From UBA6080 sp964607515 (GTDB lineage: Bacteria > Fermentibacterota > Fermentibacteria > Fermentibacterales > JCC-6), in NCBI GenBank assembly GCA_964607515.1, contig CAZSKU010000020.1:1-50157 (forward strand): 50,157 nucleotides of DNA. Reading direction: 5' to 3'. The notes beneath the pieces are model-generated. The model was given only the letters and a program-made list of their open reading frames with translations, searched no databases and had not been told where the DNA came from. The position numbers and the translations under genes were made by a program. Positions 35,145-43,734 of this stretch are shown piece after piece. Position 1 is the stretch's first letter, and every line of letters begins with the position of its first letter.

Positions 35145-35438
35145 CTTCCCATTCTCCTTTCGCGGATCGTGAAGCATTCTCAAACCACGCCGGGCTCGTT
35201 CCGCACAGCCCGCAGCTTTGCGAACAACACATAAGCAATGATGATGCCACTTGCGGGGCGTCCACTCATTTTTCTCATAAAACCATGATACACAATACAA
35301 AAAGTACTCCCCGCCTGCGGGGTCGGAGTGGTCTTCCGGAACGCCCGGCTTCCTCAGTGTCACTTTGGCGCAGGATTGGTCTGCCGGGGTTCCCTTATAT
35401 TTCCGGGCGTGGAGCGAACAACAGGCCGGGAGGCTTTC
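35145..35438. promoter_or_regulatory. Divergent control region between groESL and hutH
   Basis: This 294-base gap must contain both promoters. An AT-rich segment at about 35265-35305 is the only low-GC part and probably includes the groESL promoter; I see TTGTAT, TTGTGT and TATGAG elements but no clean pair. No canonical CIRCE element (9-base spacer) was found. TTATAT at 35395-35400 could be a hutH -10, without a good -35. The hutH ribosome site is GGGAGG at 35428-35433. Confidence 0.4.
35309..35322 (-). terminator. Short hairpin with poly-T on the minus strand, upstream of hutH
   Basis: CCCCGC-CT-GCGGGG is a perfect 6-base stem. Read on the minus strand it is followed after AGTAC by TTTTT, as in an intrinsic terminator. 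No minus-strand gene ends here, so it may instead insulate groESL from antisense transcription out of hutH. Confidence 0.3.
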
Positions 35439-36935
35439 ATGAATGATCCAGTGGTGATCGGGGATGCGGGAGCGGACCTGGAAGGCGTGGCCAGGGTGGC
35501 GGACGGAGCGCCGTTCACCCTTTCCGCAGACGCCGTGTCTGCCCTGGAATGGGGCAGGAAGGCGGTGGAGGCCATCCTGGACTCCGGAAAGGCAATCTAC
35601 GGGGTCAACACCGGGTTCGGCAGACTGGCCAGTACCGTGGTGGAAGGAGAGGCCCTGGCGGACCTCCAGCGGAACCTCCTTTTGAGCCACTCCTGCGGAA
35701 CGGGGCCCCTGCTTTCCCGGGAGCAGGTCAGGGTGATGGTCTTCCTTCGGGCGGCTTCCCTGGCCAGGGGAAGAAGCGGTGTCAGACCCTGCGTGGTGGA
35801 GCACCTCCTGGCGCTGGGGAACGGGCGGGTCTACCCTGCCGTGCCTTCCCAGGGTTCCCTGGGGGCATCCGGGGACCTGGCGCCCCTGGCCCACATGTGC
35901 CTGCCTCTGATAGGGGAAGGGGAATGCGTAACCGATTCCGGAGAGATTGTTTCCGGCGCGGAAGCCTTGGAAATGCTGGGAATCGGGCCATTGACCCTGG
36001 CTGCGAAGGAGGGGCTGGCCCTGATCAACGGAACCCAGTTCATGACATCCCTGCTGTCCCTGGCGGTCCTGGAGGCCAGAAACCTCATGGATGCCGCGGA
36101 CTCCGGGGCGGCATTGACCCTGGAGGCGCTTCTGGGAACCGACGCCGCCCTTGACCGGGAGCTGCTGGAACTCCGTCCCCACCCGGGCGCTCTGGAATCC
36201 GCCCGGAGAATCAGGGAAAAACTGGAGGGTTCGGAGGTTCTCCGCAGCCACCGGGATTGCGGAAGGGTTCAGGACGCCTACTCTCTCCGATGCACCCCCC
36301 AGGTGCACGGGGCATGCCGGGACGCCCTGGAATACGTTCTGGAGACGGTCCGCCGGGAACTGGTCGCGGTGACCGACAACCCGCTGATCATGAGCGACGG
36401 ACGGGTCGTAAGCGGCGGGAACTTTCACGGACAACCGCTTTCCATGGCGGCGGACCATCTGAAGACCGTGGCGACGGTGCTCGCCAACATATCCGAGAGG
36501 AGGACGGAACGGCTTCTGAATCCCGACCTCTCGGGCCTGCCCGCATTCCTGGCCCGGGAACCGGGGACCAACTCGGGGCTGATGATCGCCCAGTACACAG
36601 CCGCTTCGCTGGTTGGAGAGAACAAGGTGCTGGCCCATCCAGCGTGCGTGGACAGTATTCCCGTCAGCGGAAGCCAGGAGGATCACGTTTCAATGGGCGC
36701 CGCGGCGGTTCGCCAGGCCGCCTTGTCCGTAAGGAACGCCGTCCACGTGCTGGCCACGGAACTGGTGTGCGCCGTCCAGGCCCACGGATTCCTGGACAGG
36801 GGAGCCATGGGGGCCGGCAACCGTGAGACCCGGCGGATTGTGGAAATGGTGTTCGAACCCATGGACCGGGACAGAAGGTTCGCCGGGGACATAGAAGCGG
36901 TTGCCCGGATGATCAGGCAGGGGTGTTTCAGCTGA
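35439..36935 (+). CDS. hutH: Histidine ammonia-lyase
   Basis: HutH removes ammonia from histidine to give urocanate. The 498-residue protein is full length. The self-made MIO cofactor comes from ASG at 143-145 within LGASGDLAPLAH; other family marks are IYGVNTGFGRL near 53-63 and QDAYSLRC and NPL segments further on. The ATG 35439 follows GGGAGG. It is monocistronic here and separated from the formiminotransferase-cyclodeaminase at 10365; HutU and HutI are not in the window. The 3' end overlaps the convergent acetyltransferase by eight bases. Confidence 0.96.
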   Translation: MNDPVVIGDAGADLEGVARVADGAPFTLSADAVSALEWGRKAVEAILDSGKAIYGVNTGFGRLASTVVEGEALADLQRNLLLSHSCGTGPLLSREQVRVMVFLRAASLARGRSGVRPCVVEHLLALGNGRVYPAVPSQGSLGASGDLAPLAHMCLPLIGEGECVTDSGEIVSGAEALEMLGIGPLTLAAKEGLALINGTQFMTSLLSLAVLEARNLMDAADSGAALTLEALLGTDAALDRELLELRPHPGALESARRIREKLEGSEVLRSHRDCGRVQDAYSLRCTPQVHGACRDALEYVLETVRRELVAVTDNPLIMSDGRVVSGGNFHGQPLSMAADHLKTVATVLANISERRTERLLNPDLSGLPAFLAREPGTNSGLMIAQYTAASLVGENKVLAHPACVDSIPVSGSQEDHVSMGAAAVRQAALSVRNAVHVLATELVCAVQAHGFLDRGAMGAGNRETRRIVEMVFEPMDRDRRFAGDIEAVARMIRQGCFS

Positions 36936-37482
36936 GAGCGGCCGAGACCGACGGCTTCCTGGTATACGTGCGAACAAGCCCCCTGCGGCCGTGCAACACC
37001 CCGGGAGACTCGTCAGCGAGGATGAATCCCGACTTCTCCAGAACCCGGCAGGAACCCGGGTTGTCCCGGTGTGCGATTCCCAGGATTCCATCCGGACGGA
37101 AACGGCTCAGGGCCCAGTCGGTGACCGCCGTCACCGCTTCCGTGGCCAGCCCTTCGCCGCACCGGCGCGATTCCATGGCATAGCCCACCTCGACAAGCCC
37201 CCGGAGGGGGCTGAGCCCCACATGGCCCGCCAATTCCCGGGTGTCCGCCAGGCAGACCCCGAGGACGAAGGGGGCCTTTACCGGGTCAGCGGGACGGGAA
37301 TTCCACCGAACCAGCCGTCGGACGGCCTTCAGGGCTGCCTCCTCATCGGTGTACACCTGGTCGGGGAGCCATCGGGCATAATTCTCCTCAAGGCTTAACA
37401 ACATCACCCTTGAAGCGTCGCCGGCGCGGAACCGGCGATAGAAAAGCCTCTGGGAAGGCGGGGGCAGGGCCGGGGCATTCAC
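36928..37482 (-). CDS. GNAT acetyltransferase (RimJ/RimL type)
   Basis: The 184-residue protein is a single acetyltransferase domain. ELAGHVGLSPLRGLVEVGYAMESRRCGEGLATEAV includes the acetyl-CoA loop (RRCGEGLA), and DNPGSCRVLEKSGF is the typical C-terminal GNAT motif. Such enzymes acetylate protein N-termini or small amines; the substrate is not predictable. The start is probably GTG 37482, three bases after the preceding stop, with no strong ribosome site and likely translational coupling. Last gene of the pdxS operon. Confidence 0.88.
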   Translation of the reverse strand: MNAPALPPPSQRLFYRRFRAGDASRVMLLSLEENYARWLPDQVYTDEEAALKAVRRLVRWNSRPADPVKAPFVLGVCLADTRELAGHVGLSPLRGLVEVGYAMESRRCGEGLATEAVTAVTDWALSRFRPDGILGIAHRDNPGSCRVLEKSGFILADESPGVLHGRRGLVRTYTRKPSVSAALS

Positions 37483-37485
37483 CGG

Positions 37486-37914
37486 TCAGGCTTCGTACAG
37501 GCCCGGGTCCCGGTGGGGCCGGCTGGAAGGGGTTGCTCCGGATCCTTCATCGTCGCCGAATCCCATGGCCTCCAGTTCCCGCTCGACTTCCTCCGGGCTT
37601 TCTCCGGCTTCCAGACGCCCCAGGGCGTGCTCCAGCTCGGGGCCCAGTTCCTCGCCCATCCGGTCGGCCATTTTCCTGACCGCTCTGGCCATGGCCCTGG
37701 GGTCGCTCTCGTCCAGACCCGTCAGGTCGTCGGCCATCCGGTCCAGCTCTCCGTCGTCCGACCGTCCGTCGGTGGTGCTGAACCGGCTCATGACCCGGGT
37801 AAGCCCTCCGGTTCCGCACCTGGGGCATACCGGAGCCTTCCCGCCGGCGGTCGTCTTCACCAGGAACTGGTAGATAGTGTTACAGTTTCCGCAATGATAC
37901 TCGTATATGGGCAT
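37486..37914 (-). CDS. FmdB-type zinc ribbon protein
   Basis: The protein (142 residues) begins MPIYEYHCGNCNTIY with a second CPRCG pair; C8, C11, C30 and C33 form the four-cysteine zinc ribbon of the FmdB/CxxC_CxxC family, a putative regulatory or nucleic-acid-binding domain. The remaining 100 residues are acidic and helical, with two Gly-Asp rich stretches. ATG 37914 overlaps the preceding stop by one base and follows GGAGG at seven bases. The longer upstream frame is a shadow. Confidence 0.88.
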   Translation of the reverse strand: MPIYEYHCGNCNTIYQFLVKTTAGGKAPVCPRCGTGGLTRVMSRFSTTDGRSDDGELDRMADDLTGLDESDPRAMARAVRKMADRMGEELGPELEHALGRLEAGESPEEVERELEAMGFGDDEGSGATPSSRPHRDPGLYEA

Positions 37915-38783
37915 TACCGAGCCTCCAGACCCAGGGATGATACAAAAACACCACTGCCCTCCGGGAGCCCGACGGCTTCCGCCACCACTGGACACTTGAC
38001 AACGAAGGAGTGGTGGATTCTGGGATCACCCGAACCCCAGAGACCCTCCAGATTGCCCTGTCCCTTGGCCAGCACCAGGTCGCTGTTCCTGAAGACCCGC
38101 AGGGCATCCTCGGAAAGCAGGGATGGAATCACCGATGGCACGTCGCTGCCGCTGTCCACGATATCGGCGTACCGATGGAGCCCCGCCTGCAGGGCATCCC
38201 TCCGGGTGGCGTCGTTCATCACCGGCAGCGGCCTGACCATGTAGAACACCTTTCCGGAGTAACCCGACAGCTCCAGGAAGAGCCTGTCCATCACCGTCTC
38301 TCCGGCGTTGTCCCCGAGGATGAGCAGGGAGGACGCCGACTCCAGGGCCTTCAGGAAAAACCGTCTTCCGTCCCGGGCCAGGGGATTCCCGAGCATCTCC
38401 GCCAGCCGCTCCGGAGAGGGAATCCAGTTGCCCTGGGCGGGATCCACAAGGTTGCACCAGGTGGCCGCCGCCAGGGCTCCCATGGCAGGCTCGCCCGAGG
38501 CCTTCAGGGCTCCCCTGAGCGCCGGAAGCCTCTTAAGGAGCTCCTTGGTGAAGTGCCTTTTTTCCTCCAGGAAGATGTCCGCCTCACCGGCGGCATTCCT
38601 CAGAGACTTCCACGCTTCCGCCCCGGCCTCGGGAGGGGAGAATCGATCCCCGAGCCTTTCGACGATGGACTGAAGATACCCGTCCAGGGACTCCGGGGGA
38701 AGACCGGCCCTGTGCAGGAATCCCTGGAACCCCCGCCTGAAGCAGAGACCACAGCGGACCGGATCAGGACTGAAGCCCGGCAA
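37914..38783 (-). CDS. DUF89/ARMT1-like phosphatase
   Basis: The 289-residue protein matches the DUF89 metal-dependent damage-control phosphatases, which remove phosphate from reactive sugar and cofactor phosphates. Signatures are LGDNAGETV (D158, N159), DSGSDVP (D210 onward) and LVLAKGQGN (K240). An N-terminal CGLC pair (C11, C14) belongs to the bacterial/archaeal cysteine-bearing subgroup. TTG 38783 is the proposed start, giving a 20-base overlap with pdxT; a start further in lacks support. Its place inside the vitamin B6 operon suggests it may clear damaged phosphosugar or PLP precursors. Confidence 0.85.
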   Translation of the reverse strand: MPGFSPDPVRCGLCFRRGFQGFLHRAGLPPESLDGYLQSIVERLGDRFSPPEAGAEAWKSLRNAAGEADIFLEEKRHFTKELLKRLPALRGALKASGEPAMGALAAATWCNLVDPAQGNWIPSPERLAEMLGNPLARDGRRFFLKALESASSLLILGDNAGETVMDRLFLELSGYSGKVFYMVRPLPVMNDATRRDALQAGLHRYADIVDSGSDVPSVIPSLLSEDALRVFRNSDLVLAKGQGNLEGLWGSGDPRIHHSFVVKCPVVAEAVGLPEGSGVFVSSLGLEAR

Positions 38784-39360
38784 TACCCGATTCCCTCAGG
38801 AACATCCGGTGGATACGACGGTCGTCGGTGAGTTCCGGATGGAAGCTGCAGAGCCAGACGCTACCCTGGCGGATCATGACCGCCCCCTCCCTGACCGACG
38901 CCAGTACATCCGCTTCAGGTATCAGGGGAAACAGCAGCGGGGCCCTGATGAAAACACCGGGGTAAGGGGAATCGAGCCCCCGGACCGTCAGGTCCTCCCG
39001 GAAGCTGGCAACCTGCCGCCCGAAGCTGTTTCTCTCAGCCCGCACGTCAACGGCTTCAAGGCTGGGCTGGTCAATCGGGTGTTCCTTTTCCGTCACCTCT
39101 CTGGCAAGAAGCACCGCCCCGGCACAGGTGCCGAGAACCGGCAACCCCTTGCGGACAGCCAGTTTCAGGGGCTCGAACAGTCCCCATCGGGCCATGAGAA
39201 GCACCAGCGTCGTGGACTCCCCCCCGGGAAGCACCAGGGCGTCGATGTTCCGGAGCTGTTCAGGGGAGCGTATGTAAGCCACCCTGTGTCCCAGGGATTC
39301 CAGCATGACCCCATGTTCGGCCACGCCGCCCTGAAGGGCGGCCACCCCGATGGTTGCCAT
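38764..39360 (-). CDS. pdxT: PLP synthase glutaminase subunit PdxT
   Basis: PdxT hydrolyses glutamine and passes ammonia to PdxS. The 198-residue protein shows VAALQGGVAEH, LPGGEST, the nucleophile in GTCAGA (C79) and the histidine/glutamate pair in SFHPEL (about H174 and E176), so the triad is complete. Start ATG 39360 overlaps the pdxS stop by one base (TGATG); a GTG one codon earlier is possible. PdxS and PdxT form the 12+12 synthase. Confidence 0.97.
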   Translation of the reverse strand: MATIGVAALQGGVAEHGVMLESLGHRVAYIRSPEQLRNIDALVLPGGESTTLVLLMARWGLFEPLKLAVRKGLPVLGTCAGAVLLAREVTEKEHPIDQPSLEAVDVRAERNSFGRQVASFREDLTVRGLDSPYPGVFIRAPLLFPLIPEADVLASVREGAVMIRQGSVWLCSFHPELTDDRRIHRMFLRESGIAGLQS

Positions 39361-40253
39361 CACCAGCCCCGTTGGGCCAGACGATCCTCTTCGGGAAGCG
39401 TACTCACGTTTATTCCAACCATGGCTTCGCCAAGCCCCCGGGAGACCTGGGCTATGATGTCGGGCCTGTCGAAACGGCTCACGGCCTCCACGATGGCCCT
39501 GGCCCTCTTCTCGGGGTTGCCGCTCTTGAAGATGCCGCTGCCCACGAACACGCCGTCCATGCCAAGCTGCATCATCATGGCCGCATCCGCCGGAGTGGCG
39601 ATGCCCCCGGCGGCGAAGTTCACCACGGGAAGGGTCCGGTGTTCGTGGACATGTTTCACCAGTTCGTAGGGAGCGCCCAGAGCCTTGGCCTCGGCCATCA
39701 GCTCCTCAGGCGCCAGGGAGGCGATTCTTCTAATGTCTCCCAGAACCTGTCGGGCGTGTCTGACGGCCTCCACCACGTTTCCGGTGCCCGCCTCCCCCTT
39801 GGTGCGGATCATGGCGGCACCCTCGGCGATCCGCCGGAGCGCTTCCCCTAGGTTCACCGCCCCGCAGACGAAGGGGATCCTGAAGGAGGCCTTGTTCACG
39901 TGGTGTCGCTCGTCGGCCGGGGTGAGGACCTCCGACTCGTCCACGAAGTCCACCTCCAGGGCTTCAAGCACCTGGGCCTCCACGAAGTGGCCTATTCTGC
40001 ACTTGGCCATGACCGGAATGGTGACCGCCTTCTGTATCGCGGTGATTACGTCCGGGTCGGACATTCTGGCCACTCCGCCCTGGGCCCGGATGTCCGCCGG
40101 GACCCTCTCCAGGGCCATGACCGCCACCGCTCCGGATTCCTGGGCGATGACCGCCTGCTCAGGGGTTACCACGTCCATAATCACGCCGCCCTTGAGCATC
40201 CTGGCGTGGCCGGCCTTGACTTCCCATCCCCCTTCGTCTCTCGTGAAACTCAT
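39360..40253 (-). CDS. pdxS: PLP synthase subunit PdxS
   Basis: PdxS builds pyridoxal 5'-phosphate from ribose or ribulose 5-phosphate, glyceraldehyde 3-phosphate and ammonia. The protein (297 residues) has D27, the lysine in VMAKCRIGHF (K84), and the second catalytic lysine in TKGEAGTGN (K152), all in the expected places. The start ATG 40253 follows nine bases after the upstream stop. It sits second in its operon, between a small exported protein and pdxT. It could also take transketolase-linked pentose phosphates, but no direct link is shown. Confidence 0.97.
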   Translation of the reverse strand: MSFTRDEGGWEVKAGHARMLKGGVIMDVVTPEQAVIAQESGAVAVMALERVPADIRAQGGVARMSDPDVITAIQKAVTIPVMAKCRIGHFVEAQVLEALEVDFVDESEVLTPADERHHVNKASFRIPFVCGAVNLGEALRRIAEGAAMIRTKGEAGTGNVVEAVRHARQVLGDIRRIASLAPEELMAEAKALGAPYELVKHVHEHRTLPVVNFAAGGIATPADAAMMMQLGMDGVFVGSGIFKSGNPEKRARAIVEAVSRFDRPDIIAQVSRGLGEAMVGINVSTLPEEDRLAQRGW

Positions 40254-40262
40254 TTTCGTTCC

Positions 40263-40658
40263 TTATCCCCCGGACTCCTCCAGGTATTCCAATTCCCGGC
40301 ACTGAAGGAGACCGAGCCTGTAAAGCAGGCCCTCCTCCCTGGTCGGCCAATCCTCCCGGGCCTCTTCCCCGAACAGGGCAAGGGATCCGCGGTACCAGTC
40401 CACGCAGGCGGCCGCCGCCTTAAGGCATCTGGACATCTCACCGTTCCGGGCCCAGTATTCCTCCGGCACCCTGTCCAGGGCGGTTTCGGCCCGGATCAGC
40501 GCGAAGGTCATCTCCAGAAGGCTTCCGCCCCCGGGGGCCACGGGACTGGCGGGAGAGCCGGCCACCCATCCGTCCATCAGGGCGGCGGTCTGCCGGCTGA
40601 ACCCCTCGAACCTTCCCGATGCCGCCAGAAGCGCGGTTACCGCAAGTACAGCAGCCAT
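40263..40658 (-). CDS. Small exported protein, first gene of the pdxS operon
   Basis: This 131-residue protein has a signal-type N-terminus (MAAVLAVTALLAASG) and a helical, acidic body with two cysteines (SRCLKAAAACVDWY and LLQCRELEY). No lipobox is present and no domain is recognised. The start ATG 40658 has GGAGG upstream at rather long spacing (14 bases). It is nine bases before pdxS, so it is co-transcribed with it. Confidence 0.65.
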   Translation of the reverse strand: MAAVLAVTALLAASGRFEGFSRQTAALMDGWVAGSPASPVAPGGGSLLEMTFALIRAETALDRVPEEYWARNGEMSRCLKAAAACVDWYRGSLALFGEEAREDWPTREEGLLYRLGLLQCRELEYLEESGG

Positions 40659-40701
40659 GCCGCGAATATAGACCTCCGGCCCGGCGGATTCAATACCGCA
40701 C

Positions 40702-40730
40702 TTCCCAAAGCATCGCCGATCCTACATAAT
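40702..40730 (+). promoter_or_regulatory. Candidate promoter for the 40762 gene
   Basis: TTCCCA (40702-40707) and CATAAT (40725-40730) are 17 bases apart in a 103-base AT-richer gap between divergent genes. The -10 matches five of six consensus bases; the -35 matches four. Candidate only. Confidence 0.35.
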
Positions 40731-40761
40731 TCAAAGCGTATTTTTCCGGAAGGAGTCACTC

Positions 40762-41139
40762 TTGCGGGTATGCACCGGGCTTCTGTTAGTGGCCGCCCTG
40801 TCGCTGGCGGATCCCTGCGCCGATCTCCTGTCCCGGGGGGTGCCAGCCCGGTCCGCCGCGGTGGAGGACGGGGTATTCCTGGTGGAGATCGCCGGAAGCC
40901 TTTCCCAGGGTGACAGCCTGCTGAAGCACTACGGCGGAACCTTTTTCCTGATGCTGGACAGCATCTCCGCGGGATGGCCCCTGACGGGGCTGGAAGTGCG
41001 CATTCCGGGATCCGCCCTGATCATCTTTCCCGAGGACGTGATGGAGGCCATGAGCCTTCTCGGGCAGAGCGCCGGCGAGGATGCACTCGCCTCCTGGGTC
41101 CTTGAGCACACCTGGGTGGTGGACTCCCCGGAGCCCTAG
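40762..41139 (+). CDS. Small exported hypothetical protein
   Basis: Beginning at TTG 40762 (six bases after GGAAGGAG), this 125-residue protein has a signal peptide (about 1-16, LLLVAALSLA) and a compact beta/alpha body with no recognised domain. Two cysteines flank the cleavage region (C5 and C19). No ATG start fits. The stop overlaps the convergent sugar-transferase gene by four bases. Monocistronic. Confidence 0.65.
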   Translation: MRVCTGLLLVAALSLADPCADLLSRGVPARSAAVEDGVFLVEIAGSLSQGDSLLKHYGGTFFLMLDSISAGWPLTGLEVRIPGSALIIFPEDVMEAMSLLGQSAGEDALASWVLEHTWVVDSPEP

Positions 41140-42575
41140 ACTCCGCCTCTCCCCATGAGCATTACCGGAAGGGTCTTCATGACCAGCCTGAAGTCCAGGC
41201 TGTACGACATGTCTATGGTGTAGAGGAAGTCCAGGAACTGGGCGTGGTCGAAGGGAAGCCGGCTTCTCCCGTAAACCTGCCAGATCCCGGTGAGCCCCGG
41301 TTTCACGGTGAACCGCCGCTTCTGCCAGTTCCTGTAGAACTCCAGTTCGTAAGGTATGCAGGGCCGGGGACCAACCAGGGTCATCTCCCCCCGAAGGACG
41401 TTTATCAGCTGGGGCAGCTCGTCCACGGAGGTCTTCCGCAGGAGCCTTCCCACGGGGGTTATCCTGCTCTTCTGATCCAGCTTGAAAGAGTCCGGCTTCC
41501 CCGAGGAGTGCCCGCGGGCGTACCTGGCGAAGTATTCCCTGTGCTCCCGGGAACCTCTGCCGGATTCGTCGTGGGTCATGGATCTGAACTTCAGGAACTG
41601 GAACTCCCTGCAGTCCAGCCCCATCCTGGCCTGTCTGAAGAAAACGGGGCCCGAACCTGAAAGCTTTACCAGGGCCGCCACCAGAACCAGCAGCGGTGAC
41701 AGGACCGCCAGTCCGGCGACGCTTACGGCAATGTCCAGAAGCCTTGCCGGGACATCGTTCTTGGTGGCCCTGCTCCGCTTGAGAAAACTCACAGCCCCAT
41801 AGTCCTCCAGGCTCAGCCAGGGATCGAAGTATCCCAGGTTCAGGATGTGGGGGGAGTAGATGACGAAGGGCAGTCCTGCGTCGTGAAGGAGTATGCTGGT
41901 TTCGGCTACGCAGTTCAGGTCGTGTCCTTCGAACAGCAGATAGAGCTGGTCGCACCGGTGTTCGCAGCACAGCCGCCTGCACCGGGCGATGATCTCGCCG
42001 GGGGTTTCCGGCAGCGGGTCCGGAACCGTGACTACCGAGTGGGTGTTCCTGTAGACCGGCGCCTTTCGAATGAGAGAGGCTATCCTCTCGGTGCTCTCGG
42101 GGCTGCCGGTGAGCAGGGCCCGGGAGTCCGACGGGAAGAAGCAGTGGTGGCAGAAGGCGTAGAACCACGGGAGTACCGCCATCCTGCCGGCGATGCCCAG
42201 CAGCGCCCAGAAGAACATGTGCAGCACTATGACGATCCGGCTGTCTATGAAGACCCCTCGAACGGACCGCACCAGGAAAAGGGTCAGGGCGAAGACCGCC
42301 GTGGTGACCAGGACCAGCCGGATCATCCTGTAGGAGTAGAGGGTGCGGTTCATGGAGGTTCTGAAGGAGTAGAGGTTTTCCACCACGCTGAACACGAACA
42401 GCCACAGGGCGTAGAATGCCCAGGTGCCGGCGTAGGCCGAAAACGGGTAGGCGTCGAGCCTTCCGAACCTAAGGTACACCGCCGGCAGGAAGGCGGCCGC
42501 CAGACAAGCCATGTCCGTGATGAAGGCCAGGGTCTGGTAGGTCTGGCTTAGCCTGAGGGTCTTTCCCCTGCCCAA
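41136..42575 (-). CDS. Polyprenyl-phosphate sugar-1-phosphate transferase (WbaP/WcaJ-like)
   Basis: This 479-residue membrane enzyme starts a surface glycan by loading a sugar phosphate onto undecaprenyl phosphate. It has about four N-terminal helices, a degenerate nucleotide-binding middle domain, and from about residue 280 the transferase domain: a reentrant helix, SGSGPVFFRQARMG, FLKFRSM and VDELPQLINVLRGEMTLVGPRP with the catalytic Asp/Glu. TTG 42575 follows GGAGG at seven bases and lies three bases after the DegT gene stop. Last gene of the polysaccharide operon. The sugar cannot be told. Confidence 0.94.
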   Translation of the reverse strand: MGRGKTLRLSQTYQTLAFITDMACLAAAFLPAVYLRFGRLDAYPFSAYAGTWAFYALWLFVFSVVENLYSFRTSMNRTLYSYRMIRLVLVTTAVFALTLFLVRSVRGVFIDSRIVIVLHMFFWALLGIAGRMAVLPWFYAFCHHCFFPSDSRALLTGSPESTERIASLIRKAPVYRNTHSVVTVPDPLPETPGEIIARCRRLCCEHRCDQLYLLFEGHDLNCVAETSILLHDAGLPFVIYSPHILNLGYFDPWLSLEDYGAVSFLKRSRATKNDVPARLLDIAVSVAGLAVLSPLLVLVAALVKLSGSGPVFFRQARMGLDCREFQFLKFRSMTHDESGRGSREHREYFARYARGHSSGKPDSFKLDQKSRITPVGRLLRKTSVDELPQLINVLRGEMTLVGPRPCIPYELEFYRNWQKRRFTVKPGLTGIWQVYGRSRLPFDHAQFLDFLYTIDMSYSLDFRLVMKTLPVMLMGRGGV

Positions 42576-42578
42576 TCC

Positions 42579-43724
42579 CTATCCTCCGAAGTATTCCCTG
42601 ACGGCCCCGGCCACCTCGTCCTGCTGTTCCGGCGTGATGCCCGGGAACATAGGCAGGGTCAGGTTCTCCCGGGAGTTCCTCTCGGAGTTGGGAAAATCCC
42701 CCGGCCGGTGTCCCAGGTTCCCGTAGGCCCTCTGAAGGTGGAGGGGGTAGGGGTAGTGCATGCCGGTGGCCACCCCCAGGGCCTGGAGATGCTCCCTGAG
42801 CTCGTCCCGCCGGGGAGTATGGACAGCGTACAGGTGGTAGACGTGGCGGGTGTCCGGCGCTTCCCGGGGAATCTCCAGGGGCAGCCCCGCAAGGAGGTCG
42901 GAGTACCGGGCGGCGGCATCCCGCCGAAGATCGTTCCAGCGGTGTATCCAGCGGGTTTTCACCCCGAGGACCGCCCCCTGGATGGCGCACATCCTGTAGT
43001 TGTGGCCGACATAGTCGTAGAAGTACTTCTCCCTGGAGCCGTGGTCCCTAAGGCTCAGGGCCTTTCGGAACAGCCCTTCGTCGGAGGTTGTCACGGCACC
43101 GGCCTCCCCGAAGGCTCCCATGTTCTTTCCCGGGTAGAAGCTGAAGGATGCTGCTATCCCGAAGGAGCCCGCAGGTCTGCCTGACCTGGAGGCGTCATGG
43201 GACTGGGCGGCGTCCTCGAAGAGCAGCAGCCCGTATTCCCCGCAGAGGGCTTCCAGCCGCGGATAGTCCGCGGGCTGACCGTACAGGTCCACCGCCAGCA
43301 CGGCCCCGATCCGGGCTCCGGTCCCGGGGTCCGCCGGTCTTCCGGCCCTCCGGTTGGCCTTCAGGAAAGCCTCCACCCGGTCGGGATCCAGGTTCCAGGT
43401 GGCTTCCTCCACGTCCACGAACACCGGAACCATGCCTGCCAGGATGACGCCCTCGGCGGTGGCCGTGAAGGTGTTGGGCGGGATTATGACGCCGCTGCCG
43501 GGTTCCAGGCCCGAAGCGGAGAGCATGCAGTGTATCGCCGCGGTGCCGTTGGAAACCCCCACGCAGTAATCCGATCCGCAGATCCTGGCGAAACTTTTCT
43601 CGAAGGCCGCCACCTTGGGGCCCAGCACGTATCCGCAGCTCTCCAGCACTTCGTCGATCTCCGGGGTGACTTCCGCCCGGATCTCCCGATAGATGGACTT
43701 CAGATCCAGAAAGGGAACGGCCAT
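42579..43724 (-). CDS. DegT/DnrJ/EryC1/StrS-type sugar aminotransferase
   Basis: The protein (381 residues) is a PLP-dependent enzyme that adds an amino group to a nucleotide keto-sugar for surface glycans. The PLP lysine is K200 in FYPGKNMGAFGEAG, with the cofactor-binding acid in FEDAAQSH (D171) and GVSNGTAAI at about 56-64. It follows the common N-terminus VPFLDLK. ATG 43724 is ten bases after the upstream glycosyltransferase stop. Together with the sugar transferase it indicates an amino-sugar in the glycan. Confidence 0.95.
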   Translation of the reverse strand: MAVPFLDLKSIYREIRAEVTPEIDEVLESCGYVLGPKVAAFEKSFARICGSDYCVGVSNGTAAIHCMLSASGLEPGSGVIIPPNTFTATAEGVILAGMVPVFVDVEEATWNLDPDRVEAFLKANRRAGRPADPGTGARIGAVLAVDLYGQPADYPRLEALCGEYGLLLFEDAAQSHDASRSGRPAGSFGIAASFSFYPGKNMGAFGEAGAVTTSDEGLFRKALSLRDHGSREKYFYDYVGHNYRMCAIQGAVLGVKTRWIHRWNDLRRDAAARYSDLLAGLPLEIPREAPDTRHVYHLYAVHTPRRDELREHLQALGVATGMHYPYPLHLQRAYGNLGHRPGDFPNSERNSRENLTLPMFPGITPEQQDEVAGAVREYFGG

Positions 43725-43734
43725 GTTTCCTCCA

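Noticed and set aside
35301..35334. CIRCE-like half sites AAAGTACTC and GAGTGG upstream of groES
   Set aside because: The halves match TTAGCACTC/GAGTGCTAA only partly, and the spacer is 16 bases, not 9.
34845..36686. Very long minus-strand frame around groES
   Set aside because: Only the last 99 codons (from ATG 35144) are GroES; the rest is antisense to hutH and intergenic.
40786..42405. Minus-strand frame of 539 codons in a second reading frame
   Set aside because: It is out of frame with the sugar transferase gene, whose motifs are conserved.
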